Positions 1-11,615 of a stretch of 64,000 nt of DNA are shown here, piece by piece. The position numbers were made by a program, and so were the translations under genes. Numbering within the stretch: the first letter of the stretch is position 1; every line of letters starts with the position of its first letter. The notes beneath the pieces are model-generated. The model was not told the origin of the DNA and made no database searches. It saw only the letters and a list, made by a program, of their open reading frames with translations. Source of the stretch: Microcyclospora pomicola (taxonomy: Eukaryota; Ascomycota; Dothideomycetes; Capnodiales); NCBI GenBank assembly GCA_002786065.1, contig NHNY01000014.1, forward strand, positions 248,001-312,000, given 5' to 3'.

Positions 1-515
1 CCAAAAACCTCGACCTTCAGATCTCCGTATTTACCATCATCGTCTCCTCTTTCACGCGGATGTAACCCGAAGGTATATAATCCTTTCACATACCGAACTC
101 CAGCGTGATGTGCGTCTTCAGGATCGACGTGAGCGGCGCGGAGTAAAGGAACCACGAGCCATTGATGTATGCTCGCGCGAGTATCCGTGACATACGCGTA
201 GCCAAATCCTGTCAGGACCACCAAGCCCGTCGCGTAGATCCAGTTCACAAGTCCCCAACCTGTTCGACTTGCAGCATTTCCCGTCGCGGTCGCAGTCTTC
301 TCTGCGACTTCCGCGACCTCAGCAGTGGTGGACTGGCATCTTACGAAGACCCAGGGAGCGGAACTCTTCGTATTCGGGCGGCGGAAGCTATAGGTTCGCG
401 TGGAGAGCTGACGGGACCATTGGCGCTCGTATGCTTGCCGCTGTGATCTGTTCAGCCCATTTCTGACTCGCAGCGGAAGTGCGGCCACACCAAACAGCGT
501 CTGAGTGCGCTGCAT
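1..515 (-). CDS. Dihydroorotate dehydrogenase, mitochondrial (class 2), N-terminal part
   Basis: Fourth step of pyrimidine synthesis: oxidises dihydroorotate to orotate and passes electrons to ubiquinone at the mitochondrial inner membrane. About 171 residues are visible; the gene runs off the left edge. The frame opens with ATG at 515 and gives an Arg/Ser-rich presequence, then a hydrophobic anchor around residues 100-120 (WIYATGLVVLTGFGYAYV), then the family block PEDAHHAGVRYVKGLY and FGLHPRERG near residues 140-160, just before the catalytic barrel. No intron is needed in the visible part. The barrel and active site are outside the window, so intactness cannot be judged. The presequence plus anchor separates it from the cytosolic class 1 enzyme of yeast. 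Confidence 0.85.
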   Translation of the reverse strand, partial: MQRTQTLFGVAALPLRVRNGLNRSQRQAYERQWSRQLSTRTYSFRRPNTKSSAPWVFVRCQSTTAEVAEVAEKTATATGNAASRTGWGLVNWIYATGLVVLTGFGYAYVTDTRASIHQWLVVPLLRAAHVDPEDAHHAGVRYVKGLYTFGLHPRERGDDDGKYGDLKVEVF

Positions 516-1075
516 CCCGGCGACAGGCCGTTGCGAAACAGGACTTGCTGGAAAATAGTGCAGCAAGCTTGAGGTGGTGCAGGGCAAGCTTCACATGCTG
601 GCGGAAGTTCGGGAGGCTTCCGAGATTCGGCGCTCGCTAACATTCGGGCACTCACCAACAGCATTAATGAGTTCATTATAATTACCTATCTGTGAATACA
701 AATGGGAATGATCGTCTTCAGAACATCAGCTATATATGCTCCGCCTTGACAAGAAGATCCGGACACTCGAGGTCGGATCTCGACTTTACCAACACTTATA
801 ACGAGCTATGATACACCCTTTTCGGTCCAGAATCTCCCGCATCCCGCTCAGAAACGTCGGAACTTGAGGGTGGGAAGGTCTCATCCCCACATAAACGACT
901 AGGACTGGCCTCCTGCGTCCGCTCATCTTCCTGACTGATGTCGGTGAAACTGAGATCTGACCTCGTGTCCGGATTTTGCCGTCACCCCCTGAATATGCAT
1001 ATTGCTACCGGAACATCCATGCGTATTGGAGCTCATTCGCTATAGTACCAGCCTCTCGGTGAATTGCAAGACCGG
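516..1075. other. Intergenic, upstream of the dihydroorotate dehydrogenase gene
   Basis: 560 bases between the 3' end of the TMEM97-like gene and the 5' end of the dehydrogenase gene, both on the minus strand. It should hold the dehydrogenase promoter; an AT-rich run (TTATAATTA, near 675-685) is the only TATA-like sequence noted. No coding frame here resembles a known family. Confidence 0.4.
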
Positions 1076-1780
1076 CTAGCTCTGCTTTTTCGTATGCGTG
1101 ACTTGTTTGTTCTCTACCACCGACACCAGGCGGAAGTACATGTCCAATCCCATCAGCACAGCTACGGAATACATCAGATACTTGCTGAGTATATTTCCCA
1201 TAGGACTCGAGGATGGACTTACAAACTGCCAAGTACGGGATGTAAAGTTTGCTCAGCTCCATTTTCTCGTCATTCGAGAAGCTACTCCAACTCATATAGT
1301 CGGCGATACATGTCGCGGTGGTCACGCCTGTCTGCACTGCATACATGAGTAGATGTATCGGCACTTTCGCATCATCTAGGGCCTTCGTCAGCTATCCTGT
1401 AACCAAGACAGTGGACATCTCCAGCGATTGGTGGTCCAGGGGACATACCTCGCCACAGCGCGCCCACTGCCCATATGCTCAACGGCACATGGTACAGCAG
1501 CTCCATCCACAGATACAGGGAGAACCATGCTGGCGGCGCGGTGAAGAAGCGGTCATGATAGGTCTCAATGTAGAACGTTCGGACCGTGGTGAGGAACTCG
1601 GGTTTCAGGGACATTGGATACACGATCGGGACGAGATCGACGCCTGGCATGCGTAGTTAGTAGAGGAGTCTCACGTCCATCAAAAGGGAGGTGGAGTGAT
1701 GATGTACAGAACATGACCGGGATGTGTATGGCGAAAAAGGCGAGCCATAGCAGGTCGCGTTTGCGATTGAGGATGGACAT
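1076..1780 (-). CDS. EXPERA-domain membrane protein, TMEM97/sigma-2 receptor family
   Basis: Small four-helix ER protein; relatives bind sterols or sterol-pathway ligands and affect cholesterol and NPC1 handling in animals. Four exons on the minus strand: 1780-1708, 1643-1449, 1375-1223 and 1161-1076, all with GT...AG borders, giving 168 residues, the usual family length. Exon 1 holds helix 1 (LLWLAFFAIHIPVMF) running into VDLVPIVYP across the splice; exon 2 holds the YHDRFFTAPPAWFSLYLWME block; exon 3 holds IHLLMYAVQTGVTTATCIADY; exon 4 ends DMYFRLVSVVE and the tail KKQS. The last four residues fit the dilysine KKXX signal for ER retrieval. Specific ligand and function in fungi are unknown to me. 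Confidence 0.82.
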
Positions 1781-3111
1781 TGTGATTGGGTTCCGTCTTG
1801 TTTGTGTGCACTGTATGTCGGAGAGATGCTGCTGTGATCACAAGGTGCATGTGGGCATAGCGCTTCTTTCGATAGAACGGATAGTGATTACTACAGAGTG
1901 CTGTTCTCAAGCGGTTGCCGGGTCATATTCCGCCAACGACTCAAGTAACGTGCGTTAAGTTGTATGCGGGCGCGCTGCTAGCCTCACATCCCCGTGGACT
2001 AACACCACCGGTTCCTCTTATCACGCCAGTGAATCGATGTGGGGGCCGACGGCAGTTGCTTTTTTGCTTTGCGGCTCACCAAGACGGCATAACGGACGCT
2101 GACCCGCCCCGGAATGTGATCCGCATATAGACGCCGCACAGCTTCGTACATCACGTTGGGCTGTGGCATGGTCATTGCCATAGTCAATGGTCATGGACTA
2201 CTTACCTTCTGTGTTGTCAGCGTAGAATGCCGTCCACATTGGCGGATCGCCTGATATACTACGGGTCCTCTGCCCCAATCCTGGGACAAAACACTGGATC
2301 AAGCAGTATAGAGTGAAGCAAAAGATAGTCATTCTGGCCGCTTCCCTCATAGTGACGATGGGCAGCCATTAGCTTACCACTGCCCCGGGTTGACCCAACC
2401 CTGCTGGCAGCATGCCCTCTTCAGTTTGTCTCCGCATCCATTCATATTGCTTATTACTTAAGACCGATGGTACCATGACAGCCCGCTCGAGCAAAGTCAG
2501 GCTCCATCTGGTATGTGACACTTCGCCATAGGAATCGAATTGGACCAGGGCGCACGCTGTTCCAGATGTGAGCAGCGCACATGCGCCATGCACGGTAGGG
2601 CAAGCCTCAGCGAGTTCTGGGGGCGTCAAGTCTGGAACGGGCAGCGTTTACCTTCCATGCATCGCTAAAGCTTGGAGCATGTGTGCCATCCTACAGCGCC
2701 TAAACCATATTGAAAGCAGCTGCGGGCGCTTGTTTCGACTTCACTTCTTCTTTACTTGGCCCAACCTAGGTATGCTATCATTAGGTTGTCCTGCAGACTT
2801 CTAAACGATCACTCCACTTCGATGCTCAAGCGACAACTGGGACGTGTGAACTCGCCTGCCGTTCCTTTCCCCATGTATGCCACTTCACCAACAGCAACGC
2901 AACGCCTAGTCGCTCGCTTGACCTCTGGTCTTGGGGATCATCACCGACGACCCGTGCTCGGACGGCGACCGACCGCATAATACCTCGCACGATGTCAGTG
3001 GAAACAAGCAGCTAGCAGTCTTTGTCACTTACACTCTATAGTAAAGCTGATATGCATCATTGCTTAGCTCACGCCGTGCGCCCAGAATAAGTTGGCGGTA
3101 CTCCGTCGCGT
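1781..3111. other. Intergenic, no gene recognised
   Basis: 1.3 kb between the 5' end of the TMEM97-like gene and the 3' end of the LaeA-like gene. Only short open frames occur; the longest lack ATG starts or family resemblance. Should include the TMEM97-like promoter near 1781-2000. Confidence 0.4.
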
Positions 3112-4169
3112 TCAAGATTGGATCTGCGCCTGCCAGACGAGCTGTAAAAGGCCATAAGGACAACGACTCCAGCGTCTCGTGAAATATCTCCCGATTTTCT
3201 CTACCCCATTGAGCCTGACCTGGATGTTGGTTCGACAGTCAGTATCCCTGATCTGCAAATGACCAGTCCGAGCCATGTACGCACCTTGTTGCCACGTCCC
3301 CAAGGGCACATTGCGGCTCTCCGCCGAGACATGCTCGCATCCTCCGGCCTGCATCAAAGGACCAAGATTGGCGCCGACGCGTGGGTTCTTACCCATCCTC
3401 ACCATGGCCAATGTGTAATGGCTCCACCACTTCCTGAGCCAAGACGTGACTGGAAGGCTCTCATTCCGCGAAAGCACCAGATATTCTATCTCAACCATCT
3501 GTAACCACCGACCTGGTTTGAGTAGCTTCCGTAGCTCGTCTACCAATGGCTGCCATCTTGCGGTAGCGATGCCTTCGGCGATGAGCCTGCAGTTCACAAG
3601 GTCGAATGACTCCGGCTGGAGTCTGGAGTTGCTCCTGTCTTGCCGAAACGGCGCACTAAGATTCCACCTCTTGGGTGTGTACTCTTGGACCACATCGTCG
3701 TCCGAGTCTCTATCATCCTCGTCAGACTCGTCCTCACCGAGGAAAATGTCGATGCCTATGACTTCGGGTTGGAATTCTGTCTCATACTCCGATTGCAGGT
3801 CTCCATCTGCATAGTCTGCTAACAAGCTATCGATCCATGCTCCTTTCCCATGACCGCAGTCCAATACTCGTGGCTCTTCGATCGCTCTGGCTTTTCGATC
3901 TTTGATAGGGAACGGTGCTGGTGATATAACAGGGCCATCGAAAAGGACTCGTAAGGCTTGATTGAGCCGGTGATATCTGCGCTCTTCTGCCTGCGCAGAG
4001 TATCAGCTTCGTTGTTTGCGCCTTGAGTTTTTATGATGCAACTGAAACGCCATATGCGCACCTCATCTATCGGGACACAGCTGATGCTGTGTAACAACGA
4101 AAATCGGCAAAACGATCTCTGTCCATACGAGACAGTCTCGTCTCCTTCCGGTTGTGGGACTTCCGACAT
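3112..4169 (-). CDS. LaeA-like SAM-dependent methyltransferase
   Basis: Class I methyltransferase of the LaeA/UMTA group, which in filamentous fungi includes regulators of secondary metabolism and development as well as many paralogs of unknown substrate. Two exons: 4169-4062 and 3990-3112, intron 3991-4061, total 328 residues, normal for the family. Exon 1 ends and exon 2 begins within the family's N-terminal signature (CVPIDEAEERRYHRL, compare P-x-D-E-x-E-x-x-R). The SAM-binding motif I is VLDCGHGKGAWIDSL, near residues 85-100, followed by VIGIDIF. A very acidic insert (GEDESDEDDRDSDDD) follows. Later WLRKWWSHY and PRVGANLGPLMQAGGCEHV match the downstream helices. It sits alone, without polyketide synthase or other cluster genes nearby, so a direct pathway role cannot be assigned. 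It is probably a LaeA-like paralog rather than LaeA itself. Confidence 0.75.
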
Positions 4170-6135
4170 ACTGCGGTAAGCTTTGCCGAGCTCTCAGACC
4201 GTGGCTGGCACAACCGTGTCTCAGCACATGGGTCTTGCATCGGGAGTAGGTAGCGGGAGTAGGACACAAAGGCACCCGGAACCGACAACATGGAACCTGC
4301 TACCAGGGCTGTGGACGGCCCCACTGCCACGAATACGTTGTGTAACGTGATCTGAGAAAAGCGTCACACTGTCTGTGGGTCGCACTTTAAGAAGGGGACC
4401 CGTACGACGCTGCATCTTGGCACATAAAGTGCTGCTTATCTTCTGCCAACAAGGTGAAGCTAAGTCACAGTAGCCGGCGAATTCGCCAGACAGAATTCGA
4501 CTACACGACCGTCCGGGCGATGATTGCTTAACGAGGGCCCACTTAGATCGCATCCATAGGTCCTCATTCGCAGGTCCGGCCCTCAATCCGAGACTATGCT
4601 GGAGCTACCTTGCAAGCGTGCGGCGCCTCTATCATGAGGAGGTCGGGAGCGCAGCCCAGGCTGATTTGCAAATGCGATACATTGGAGTACAGACAAGAAC
4701 TGTACCTCAATATGTGTCATTAAAAGCCGATGAGCTTTTGATCAAATCGTTCGATCTCACTGCCACCAGCGATACAAAGACACCCAGTCTTGAACAGCGA
4801 CCTTGCCACAAACATCGTGCTACGTACTAAGGGTGCACGCCAGAAGGTAATGCATCTTTCCGGCATCGAATTTCCGCCAACTCCAATCTCTGCTACAGTC
4901 TCTGTCCGCCATTGTCCAAGACGAATGAATTGGCGACTGTGAGTGTGTTAGTCGTCTTCGTTAAGGCAATGACGCCATGGGATCTTTCCACATGTCCCTG
5001 ACCACAGTGTCGTCAGAGTTTATTGATCAGGCGTGCAGCTCAGGCAGCCATGGCATGCATCGAGTCTTGACATTCGTCATGACCATGCAAGGACAAATCA
5101 GCTGTAGCAGCAGCGGATGCAGGAATGCTGCCCAAGGTGATTCAACCCATGTACTTTCGTATAGGCAGAACCAAAGAAGGGTTCACATTTATCGTCATGA
5201 GCACGTTTTACCCGGAAAACTCGCTCGACACTCCTTGCACAGCATGCGGACATCATCACGTTGCTTTCCCCGCTGCGTAAAGTACACGTACTTCCTGGTC
5301 GGAGACACGACAATACTCGACATCGTTTACCAGCGACATGCATGAAAGCGTGCATGTTCTCGACCCCCACCGATCTACCAGCTAGCCACTGTTCATTGAC
5401 CGAATGGAGGTGGGATGCATTACAGGCCGAATGATCGTCGTCATGCTCGTACTAGGCGTGCAAAGCACCCTTGAAGCGTGATCACTAAAATGGTCTGTAG
5501 GCGAGCGAGTAGTGCGCTAATGCAAGAATATATGATGCACCGGAATGAGGGGTTACTTTGAGCACCAATTCACTACAACGTCGATGAAGCATCCAACAGT
5601 TGACAAACCTCCAAGAGGTGTCCTTTACGCATCCCCAGCTTTGCCATGTCATGTACAATGACATTAAGGAGGGCACAACTTTGTTACGTGGGATGCGACC
5701 TCGATCCCGAACCACACTCATTGGGGGCGAAGACGGTCAATGATAGATCTCCTGAGAGGAATGATGATGTGTCTCCGCCACATACATCAGCGAGCCCACC
5801 TATGCATCCTTTACCCAGGCTCGCAGTGATTGTTGTAGCGTAATCGCGGAGTCGCGGGTCCATCCCTTCCCAGCTACTTCATCTTGCAACTCACGCACGT
5901 TGGAAACTGCGTTCCAGCCAATGTCATAGTGGAGAGCTAGCCACTGCATCCATGGCCATATTGTCTAGCAACGTGCAGTCTTGCAGCTCGTAAAATGTAG
6001 CAGCAACATATCACCGCTATCAGCTGGACTCATATTTGAAGTGGTGTACGTTCAAGACGGCCTCCTCCCAATGAGAGATTCCTACAGAGTCTGGAAATCT
6101 TGTATCACCAATCCTTCGACGTCGGTCAAAGGAAC
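4170..6135. other. Intergenic, no gene recognised
   Basis: Nearly 2 kb between the LaeA-like gene start and the SEH1 stop. Several open frames of 70-120 codons exist on both strands, but none resembles a known family and none can be joined to a neighbour by good splice sites. The LaeA-like promoter should lie near 4170-4600. Confidence 0.4.
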
Positions 6136-7278
6136 TCATTTCTCTTTGCTGGTCGCATCGATCTCCGCCGCCTCGATCCACTTCCCCTCGACACTCTTCT
6201 TCCACAGCCGCACTGTACCATCGTCGCCCGTGCTGACCAATATGTCACCCATCTGACTCCAGCTCACCCTCCAAGGTGCGCCCTCTTGTGTTTCTAATTC
6301 AGCCACAAGTTTGACCTCTTGCTTCACAGCTCCGGGGGCGCCTGCGCTTTCATCACGTTTCCCGCGTGTGCCACCAGCTAACCCGGCACCAATTCCAGAT
6401 CGCTGCGGTATTTGAGCTGATGTGTGTAGCTCACTGTTGCCATGAGCGATGGTCGTGCTTGATGTTGGCAATGAAGTCGCACCAGGGGTATGCAACTCGT
6501 GAATGCGAATGAAACCGTCTTTGCACGCAGTGGCAAGCGTATCAAATCCTCGCATGCTCCCATTCGCCCACGCGACATCTCGAACCAGCCCTTTGAAGCC
6601 TTCGAGGACAGCAGCATTGTAGAATTTACGATCTTTGTCGGTGCGAAATACTCTGACCCGGTCTCCCACAGCGACTGCAAGGCACAGACTCTTGCGATCT
6701 AGTCCAGCCAATATCGCTGGCCATGCTGGCAGCTTCTCCTTGTGCCAGCTGATGCGGAAGCCAGTCTCCTCGGTCCGTGATGGCGTTTTGCATAAGTAGT
6801 CACTCCACATGACTCGCCATGCAGACAATTGATCATGATCTTCTGGCTCGCAGATTGATAGAAATCCGTCCCTTGTGATGACAGCCAAATAGCTTTCCGT
6901 GCCAATGTTCTTGAACTCAAGACTCATATACGGTACTCCAGTGGCCGTCCTCTGCTCGAAGATCTTCTTGAACCTGCGGCCAGAATTGATTGCTTCATTG
7001 ACATCCTCTGCCCAGACACGTAATAAACCATCTTCACCAATGGTCCCGATATGCTCGCCCACGAATGGGCCAGTCCAGTTCACGTCTGTGACCTCCGCGT
7101 CATGTGCTAGCCAGACATCGGTTACATTCCATTGTCCAGTCTTGGCGCTCCGATCCCATACCTTGACTCGATGGTCGGATGAGGCCGTGGCCATCCGTGT
7201 GCCATAGAAGTTGTATGCAATGGCCAACACAAGATCCTGGTGGCCGTGAGAGAAGCGGTGAAACCCATTGGAAGCCAT
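6136..7278 (-). CDS. SEH1: Nucleoporin / SEA-complex WD40 protein Seh1
   Basis: Seven-bladed beta-propeller shared by the Nup84 (Y) complex of the nuclear pore and the SEA/GATOR2 complex that controls TORC1. 380 residues without introns. The start is the ATG at 7278 (MASNGFHRF); the open frame extends 20 codons further upstream only through a GTG. It opens with GHQDLVLAIAYNFYGTRMAT and SSDHRVKVWD, a first blade typical of Seh1, and ends with ILVSTGDDGTVRLWK. A Ser/Gly/Thr-rich linker at about residues 275-325 interrupts the late blades, as in other filamentous-fungal Seh1 proteins. It shares a short upstream region with the divergent ALG7 gene. Sec13 is the closest alternative family, but the N-terminal blade and linker favour Seh1. 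Confidence 0.88.
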   Translation of the reverse strand: MASNGFHRFSHGHQDLVLAIAYNFYGTRMATASSDHRVKVWDRSAKTGQWNVTDVWLAHDAEVTDVNWTGPFVGEHIGTIGEDGLLRVWAEDVNEAINSGRRFKKIFEQRTATGVPYMSLEFKNIGTESYLAVITRDGFLSICEPEDHDQLSAWRVMWSDYLCKTPSRTEETGFRISWHKEKLPAWPAILAGLDRKSLCLAVAVGDRVRVFRTDKDRKFYNAAVLEGFKGLVRDVAWANGSMRGFDTLATACKDGFIRIHELHTPGATSLPTSSTTIAHGNSELHTSAQIPQRSGIGAGLAGGTRGKRDESAGAPGAVKQEVKLVAELETQEGAPWRVSWSQMGDILVSTGDDGTVRLWKKSVEGKWIEAAEIDATSKEK

Positions 7279-7613
7279 TGTCGATGCACTTGCTCGGTCA
7301 CGGGCTACGATAACCACTCTGCGGCCCAGTCGCAACACACCTCATCACAACCTTTGCAGGAACACGTTCACGTACTATGTGCGATCTTCATCCAGAAGAT
7401 ATCATCATCGGGTGTATGGCTTGAAGTATCGTGAGTAGACCTTTGTGGAATGGGAAACGTTCTGGAGGTATCGTGAAATGTGGCGCAGGCGGAGACCCAG
7501 CCACATCATGGATTCATTTTAGACGAACTTTGAGCTGCTAAAGCCACCTATTTCAACACTCTCTTGCGCATCGAAACTCAGGCTGTCCATCATGTTCTTG
7601 GAGACGTACAACC
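7279..7613. promoter_or_regulatory. Shared divergent promoter region, SEH1 / ALG7
   Basis: 335 bases separate the two divergent ATGs, so both 5' leaders and core promoters must fit here. No clear TATA box was noted, as is common for housekeeping genes. Confidence 0.5.
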
Positions 7614-9113
7614 ATGTCGGAACTGACTCGTACGGAAAACCTCTCGCTCGGAGGTCTATCTGCAGCATGTCTGGCCGTGTTATACAACGCATGGACCAGC
7701 AATGGTGAACCGCTTATTGCCTCTCTTGCCATCAGCGGGCTGGCATTCGCATTCAGCTACGCGCTCATACGATGGACGGGCGACGTGTTCGTGAAACGAG
7801 GATACAAAGGTCGCGACCTGTCGAAGAAGACCAGCCAAGAAATGTACGTGCCAAATCTTCATGTTGGCATTAATCGTCGAACATTCACTGATGTAGACGT
7901 TCAGACCTGAGATGATGGGCCTGGTCTGCGCTTTGGTCTATCTATTGGCGCTCATTATCTTCTTGCCTTTCGCCTTTAAGCGTGAGTATGCTGAAGTCAT
8001 TGCCGTGGTCAGCGAAGAAGGTCGAATCCTGGAAGCCCAACATCTGGACACAGGTCGATTTCTTCACCGTTTTCCGCTGGAAAAGGTAAACTTCATTGGG
8101 CCATTCCACATACTGCACCCTGCGCTGACTTTGATCTTCAGCTCGCATCTTACGGCTTCGCTTATGGTACTCTGGCGTCTATAGTCATCCTGGGCATCCT
8201 AGATGACTCCTTCGATATGCGCTGGCGGCACAAATTCTTCATCCCCGCATTCGCAGCACTCCCAATGCTAGGTCTTTACCTGGTTGACTTTGGTGTTACG
8301 CACGTAGTGGTTCCAGTGCCTCTACGACCCTACGTGGGCGGAGAGCTTATCGATCTCGGAGTGCTTTACTACTTGTACATGGCGGCGATCTCTATCTTCT
8401 GCCCAAACAGCATCAACATCTTGGCTGGCATCAACGGAATTGAGGTCGGGCAGAGCCTCGTGATCGCCTTCCTCATCGTGCTGAACGATGCGCTTTACCT
8501 ATCGCCTACGGTACACCAGCCTCACCCAGCAGCCGAGCAGCATCTCTTCAGCGTATATCTACTGCTTCCATTCATCGGTGGTTCGCTGGCACTTCTCAAA
8601 CATAACTGGTTCCCCGCAAAGGTCTTCGTTGGTGACACTTACTGCTACTTTGCCGGGATGGTGTTCGCTGTCGTTGGCATTCTGGGACACTTCAGCAAGA
8701 CCTTACTGTTGTTGTTCATTCCGCAGATCTTCAACTTCTGCTACTCCGCACCCCAGATCCTTGGCCTCGTGCCATGTCCTCGACATCGCCTGCCTAAGTT
8801 CAACGCCAGAACTGGACTTCTGGAACCATCTATTGCGACGTTTCAAGAAAAGCCCTTGAGGCCTATTGTCGGCGTTGCACTCAAGGTGCTGCACAAGCTC
8901 AAGTTGTTGCACATAGTGGTGGACGAGGAAGGGAGAGTGACACAAAGCAGCAATTTCACGATCCTGAACTTATGGCTGGTCTGGCGTGGTCCAATGCGAG
9001 AGGACCGGCTTGCGCTGGAGGTGTTGGCAATGCAGACGATGTGCGGTCTGGTTGGCTTGTGGGTCAGACACAGCCTGGCATTGGTCTTATTTTCTGTAGA
9101 CAACAGATTCTAG
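7614..9113 (+). CDS. ALG7: UDP-GlcNAc:dolichyl-phosphate GlcNAc-1-P transferase
   Basis: First enzyme of N-glycan precursor synthesis at the ER membrane and the target of tunicamycin. Three exons: 7614-7843, 7905-8085 and 8142-9113, introns of 61 and 56 nt, total 460 residues, close to the family norm. Visible family landmarks are RGYKGRDLSKKTSQE joined by splicing to IPEMMGLVCALVYLL, then GILDDSFDMRWRHKF (Asp pair for metal binding), FCPNSINILAGINGIEVGQ, and KHNWFPAKVFVGDTYCYFAG. About ten hydrophobic segments alternate with these loops. Frame is kept exactly at both junctions. Divergent neighbour of SEH1. Confidence is high that this is ALG7. Confidence 0.93.
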
Positions 9114-9865
9114 ATGCACTATAGAAGTCGGCAGCCTGCATCATGATTGCTTATTTTGATCGACCAGGATAAAGAGATTCTTCCCAAGTGGCCGCCTCCC
9201 CGTCACAAGGTCACGGTGCCATCTACATAGACGGCGAAGAACCTTCCGTTCATATTAGCTGTGTGGGATAGACTTGACCGGGATTGTTTAGTTTCTGACC
9301 ATGGGTTCGATCTCAAGTAGCACTTGAATTCAAAAGGAAGCGGCCGTACAGCACACAAGCGTCCGCGGGAGCTTCACAGGGAGGAGACCGTTCCGGCAGG
9401 ACGCCGCTGTACTTTGTGTCCATCACTAAACTCAACAGGAGGGTGTAGGTGCTCACATATCTTCAACATCATCACATCGTCCCAAGCAGAATGAGACGTG
9501 GTCATGATGTTTCCTGCGTTCATTCATCGTTTACGTCAAGTGAAGCTGCTACTTGGCTTAAGCTATCCCGCCAGATTTGCAATGCGAGGCGTACGAAACG
9601 AAAGAACGATCACAAAATGTGCAAACACTTTGCGTTGGCTGTAGCCGAATCCCTAAACTCATGGTGACGATGCCAAAGTCTTGTTGAGCTGTCCAAGAGA
9701 AGATCTGCGGAAGGCCACACAGTGGCAGAGAAGGCCATCCATCAGACTGATCGTTGCCGGTCATGTGTTAGATTGTGTCGACCTGACTTTAGGAGTGCGT
9801 CGGCTCATGCTATGGTAGCAGATGTGGGCAGGCGTTCCTGGAATAGAGTCAACCTCACATCGAGC
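9114..9865. other. Convergent intergenic region
   Basis: 752 bases between the ends of ALG7 and the RanBD gene. It should hold both 3' ends. A GGTTCGATCTC at about 9304 resembles a tRNA B box but has no matching arms. No gene recognised. Confidence 0.4.
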
Positions 9866-11615
9866 TCACATCTCGGCCTGTAGCTCTACGATGCGGTCAT
9901 AGAGCTCCTGAGCGAATTGCGCTTTCATCTGTTACACGGGGTCAATCAGTCTGTCGCTGCTGTGCGTTTTTCAAACATAGACTTACCTTCAACTGCAGCA
10001 ATTCCAATCCGCCGGGCTTGCCGTCACCGCTGTCAATGGTGCCCATGAAGTACATGTAGTTGCCTTGTGGTGCTCCACCGGTTGGTGCACCGAACTTGAT
10101 CTCTTTCTTGATTGGGGTATTCAACACGACCCTATGAGAGCCATCAGCACGCATAAGGAAACGCGCTTGAGGCTTGGTCTCAGCCTTGTTGGTCTCCCCG
10201 ACATCTTCGGGTTTGCAGCCTTTGGCAACGTTCAGCCGGAGTACACCAAGACCACGCTCCCGCCACTCCTTCTTGCCGTCTGCAACAGCAGCAAAGTTGT
10301 ACAGCTTTGCGCGGCAAGAATATTCCGTAACTTCGTCTTCCTCGCCCGTTTCCAGGTCTTGGTGATAGAAGCGCTCGTCTTGTTTATCCCCCTCTTGAGA
10401 AATCGGACTTTTGACGCCAGCATCATCCTCTTCGCCCTCGTTGTCGCCCTCATCATCGTCCTCTTCATTCGAAGCTCCGAAGGCTTTACCAGGTTTGGAA
10501 CTGGAAGCGAAGGTCGTAGCCGATTTTCCACTTGCGAATGACGAGAGACCAGTGCTACCTAGGCTCCCGAATCCGGACGCTCCCATAGATCCACCGAAAC
10601 CGCCACTTTTAGCGAGTGTGCCGAATGCGGACGTGCCAGATCCGAAGCCAGAAGAAGCACCTGCACCCGATGCGAGTGCTGATTTCTGTCCCAGATCACC
10701 GCCGAAAACCCCAACTGAATCACTAGTCTTGGGCTGAGCACCTTCCACATTCGTTGGCTGTGCGAGTTGGCTGTTACCGCCAGTGGCGAAGCCACCTCCA
10801 CTTCCAAAGCCACCTGAACTCTTGCCGATGGTGCCGAAGCCTGAAGTACTCGACTCTGACAGAGCAGCGAATCCAGATGTCGCAAATGATGCAAGAGGTT
10901 TTTGAGCAGTCCCATTTTCCTTGCTCCCTGACAGAGTTCCGAATGGAGAGGTAGCAGAAGTGTTACCAAATCCACTTTCGGTCTGAATTTGGGCTGCTCC
11001 CCTCTGGATCACGTCCTTACTTTGACTCGGTGCGGACGATACTGGGTGGTCGACCTTCAAGCCGGTCTGGTTGCTTGTCTCTGCTACTTCATCCTGCGCG
11101 AGTGACGAATGTAGCCGGCTTCTCTTGATTTTTGGACTTGCGATCCCGCCCTCCACTTCGTCCGTAGGAGCGTGCTCTCCTTGTCCTGGCGGCGTAACTG
11201 TACCCTTGGCTTCAGCTGATCGGTCGCGATCGTTCCGAACAACTCGCTCGCCATTCGTGAGACCTGTAGGTTCTGTGCCTTGCACTCCAGCACCATCCGT
11301 AGATGTTCGACCTTCAAGTGATGCGTCTTGCTCTACTGTGCTATCTCTCGACCGCTTTCGACGATGCCTCCCTTCAGCATTATCGGCCGTAGCGGTTTCG
11401 TCGTCTTCTTCGAAGCTCCGCTTTTTCTTTGGGTGCCTTCCGCGATCCTCGTCCACTGAACGGACCTCCTCCTGGTGTGATCCGGGAGACATCGTCGCCT
11501 CCAGCGCTGAAGTCGTCGATATATCTGCTTGGTTTATGGTTGCTTTCTTCAATTGTTCGCGGACAGGTCTCTCAACACCCTCGGTATCTGAAAGCATTTC
11601 CTTCTCCCCAGTCAT
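9866..11615 (-). CDS. FG-repeat protein with C-terminal Ran-binding domain (Yrb2/Nup50-like)
   Basis: Binds RanGTP and FG-interacting transport factors; yeast Yrb2 and metazoan Nup50 have this layout. Two exons: 11615-9987 and a tiny last exon 9928-9866 (20 codons), intron 9929-9986, total 563 residues. Residues 1-190 are charged and hold basic clusters (KKKRSFEE, RHRRKRSRD) that could be nuclear localisation signals. Residues about 220-385 are rich in FG and GFG spaced by Ser/Gly. An acidic stretch near 390-410 precedes the RanBD at about 416-543 (WRERGLGVLRLN, ARFLMRADGSHRVVLN). The last exon adds MKAQFAQELYDRIVELQAEM, a probable short helix. Nup2/Nup50 versus Yrb2 cannot be settled by eye. 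Confidence 0.85.

Noticed and set aside
2369-2629. 86-codon minus-strand frame in the 1.8-3.1 kb gap
   Set aside because: It begins with TTG and has no recognisable family.
9304-9314. GGTTCGATCTC resembling a tRNA B box
   Set aside because: No complementary arms or A box nearby.
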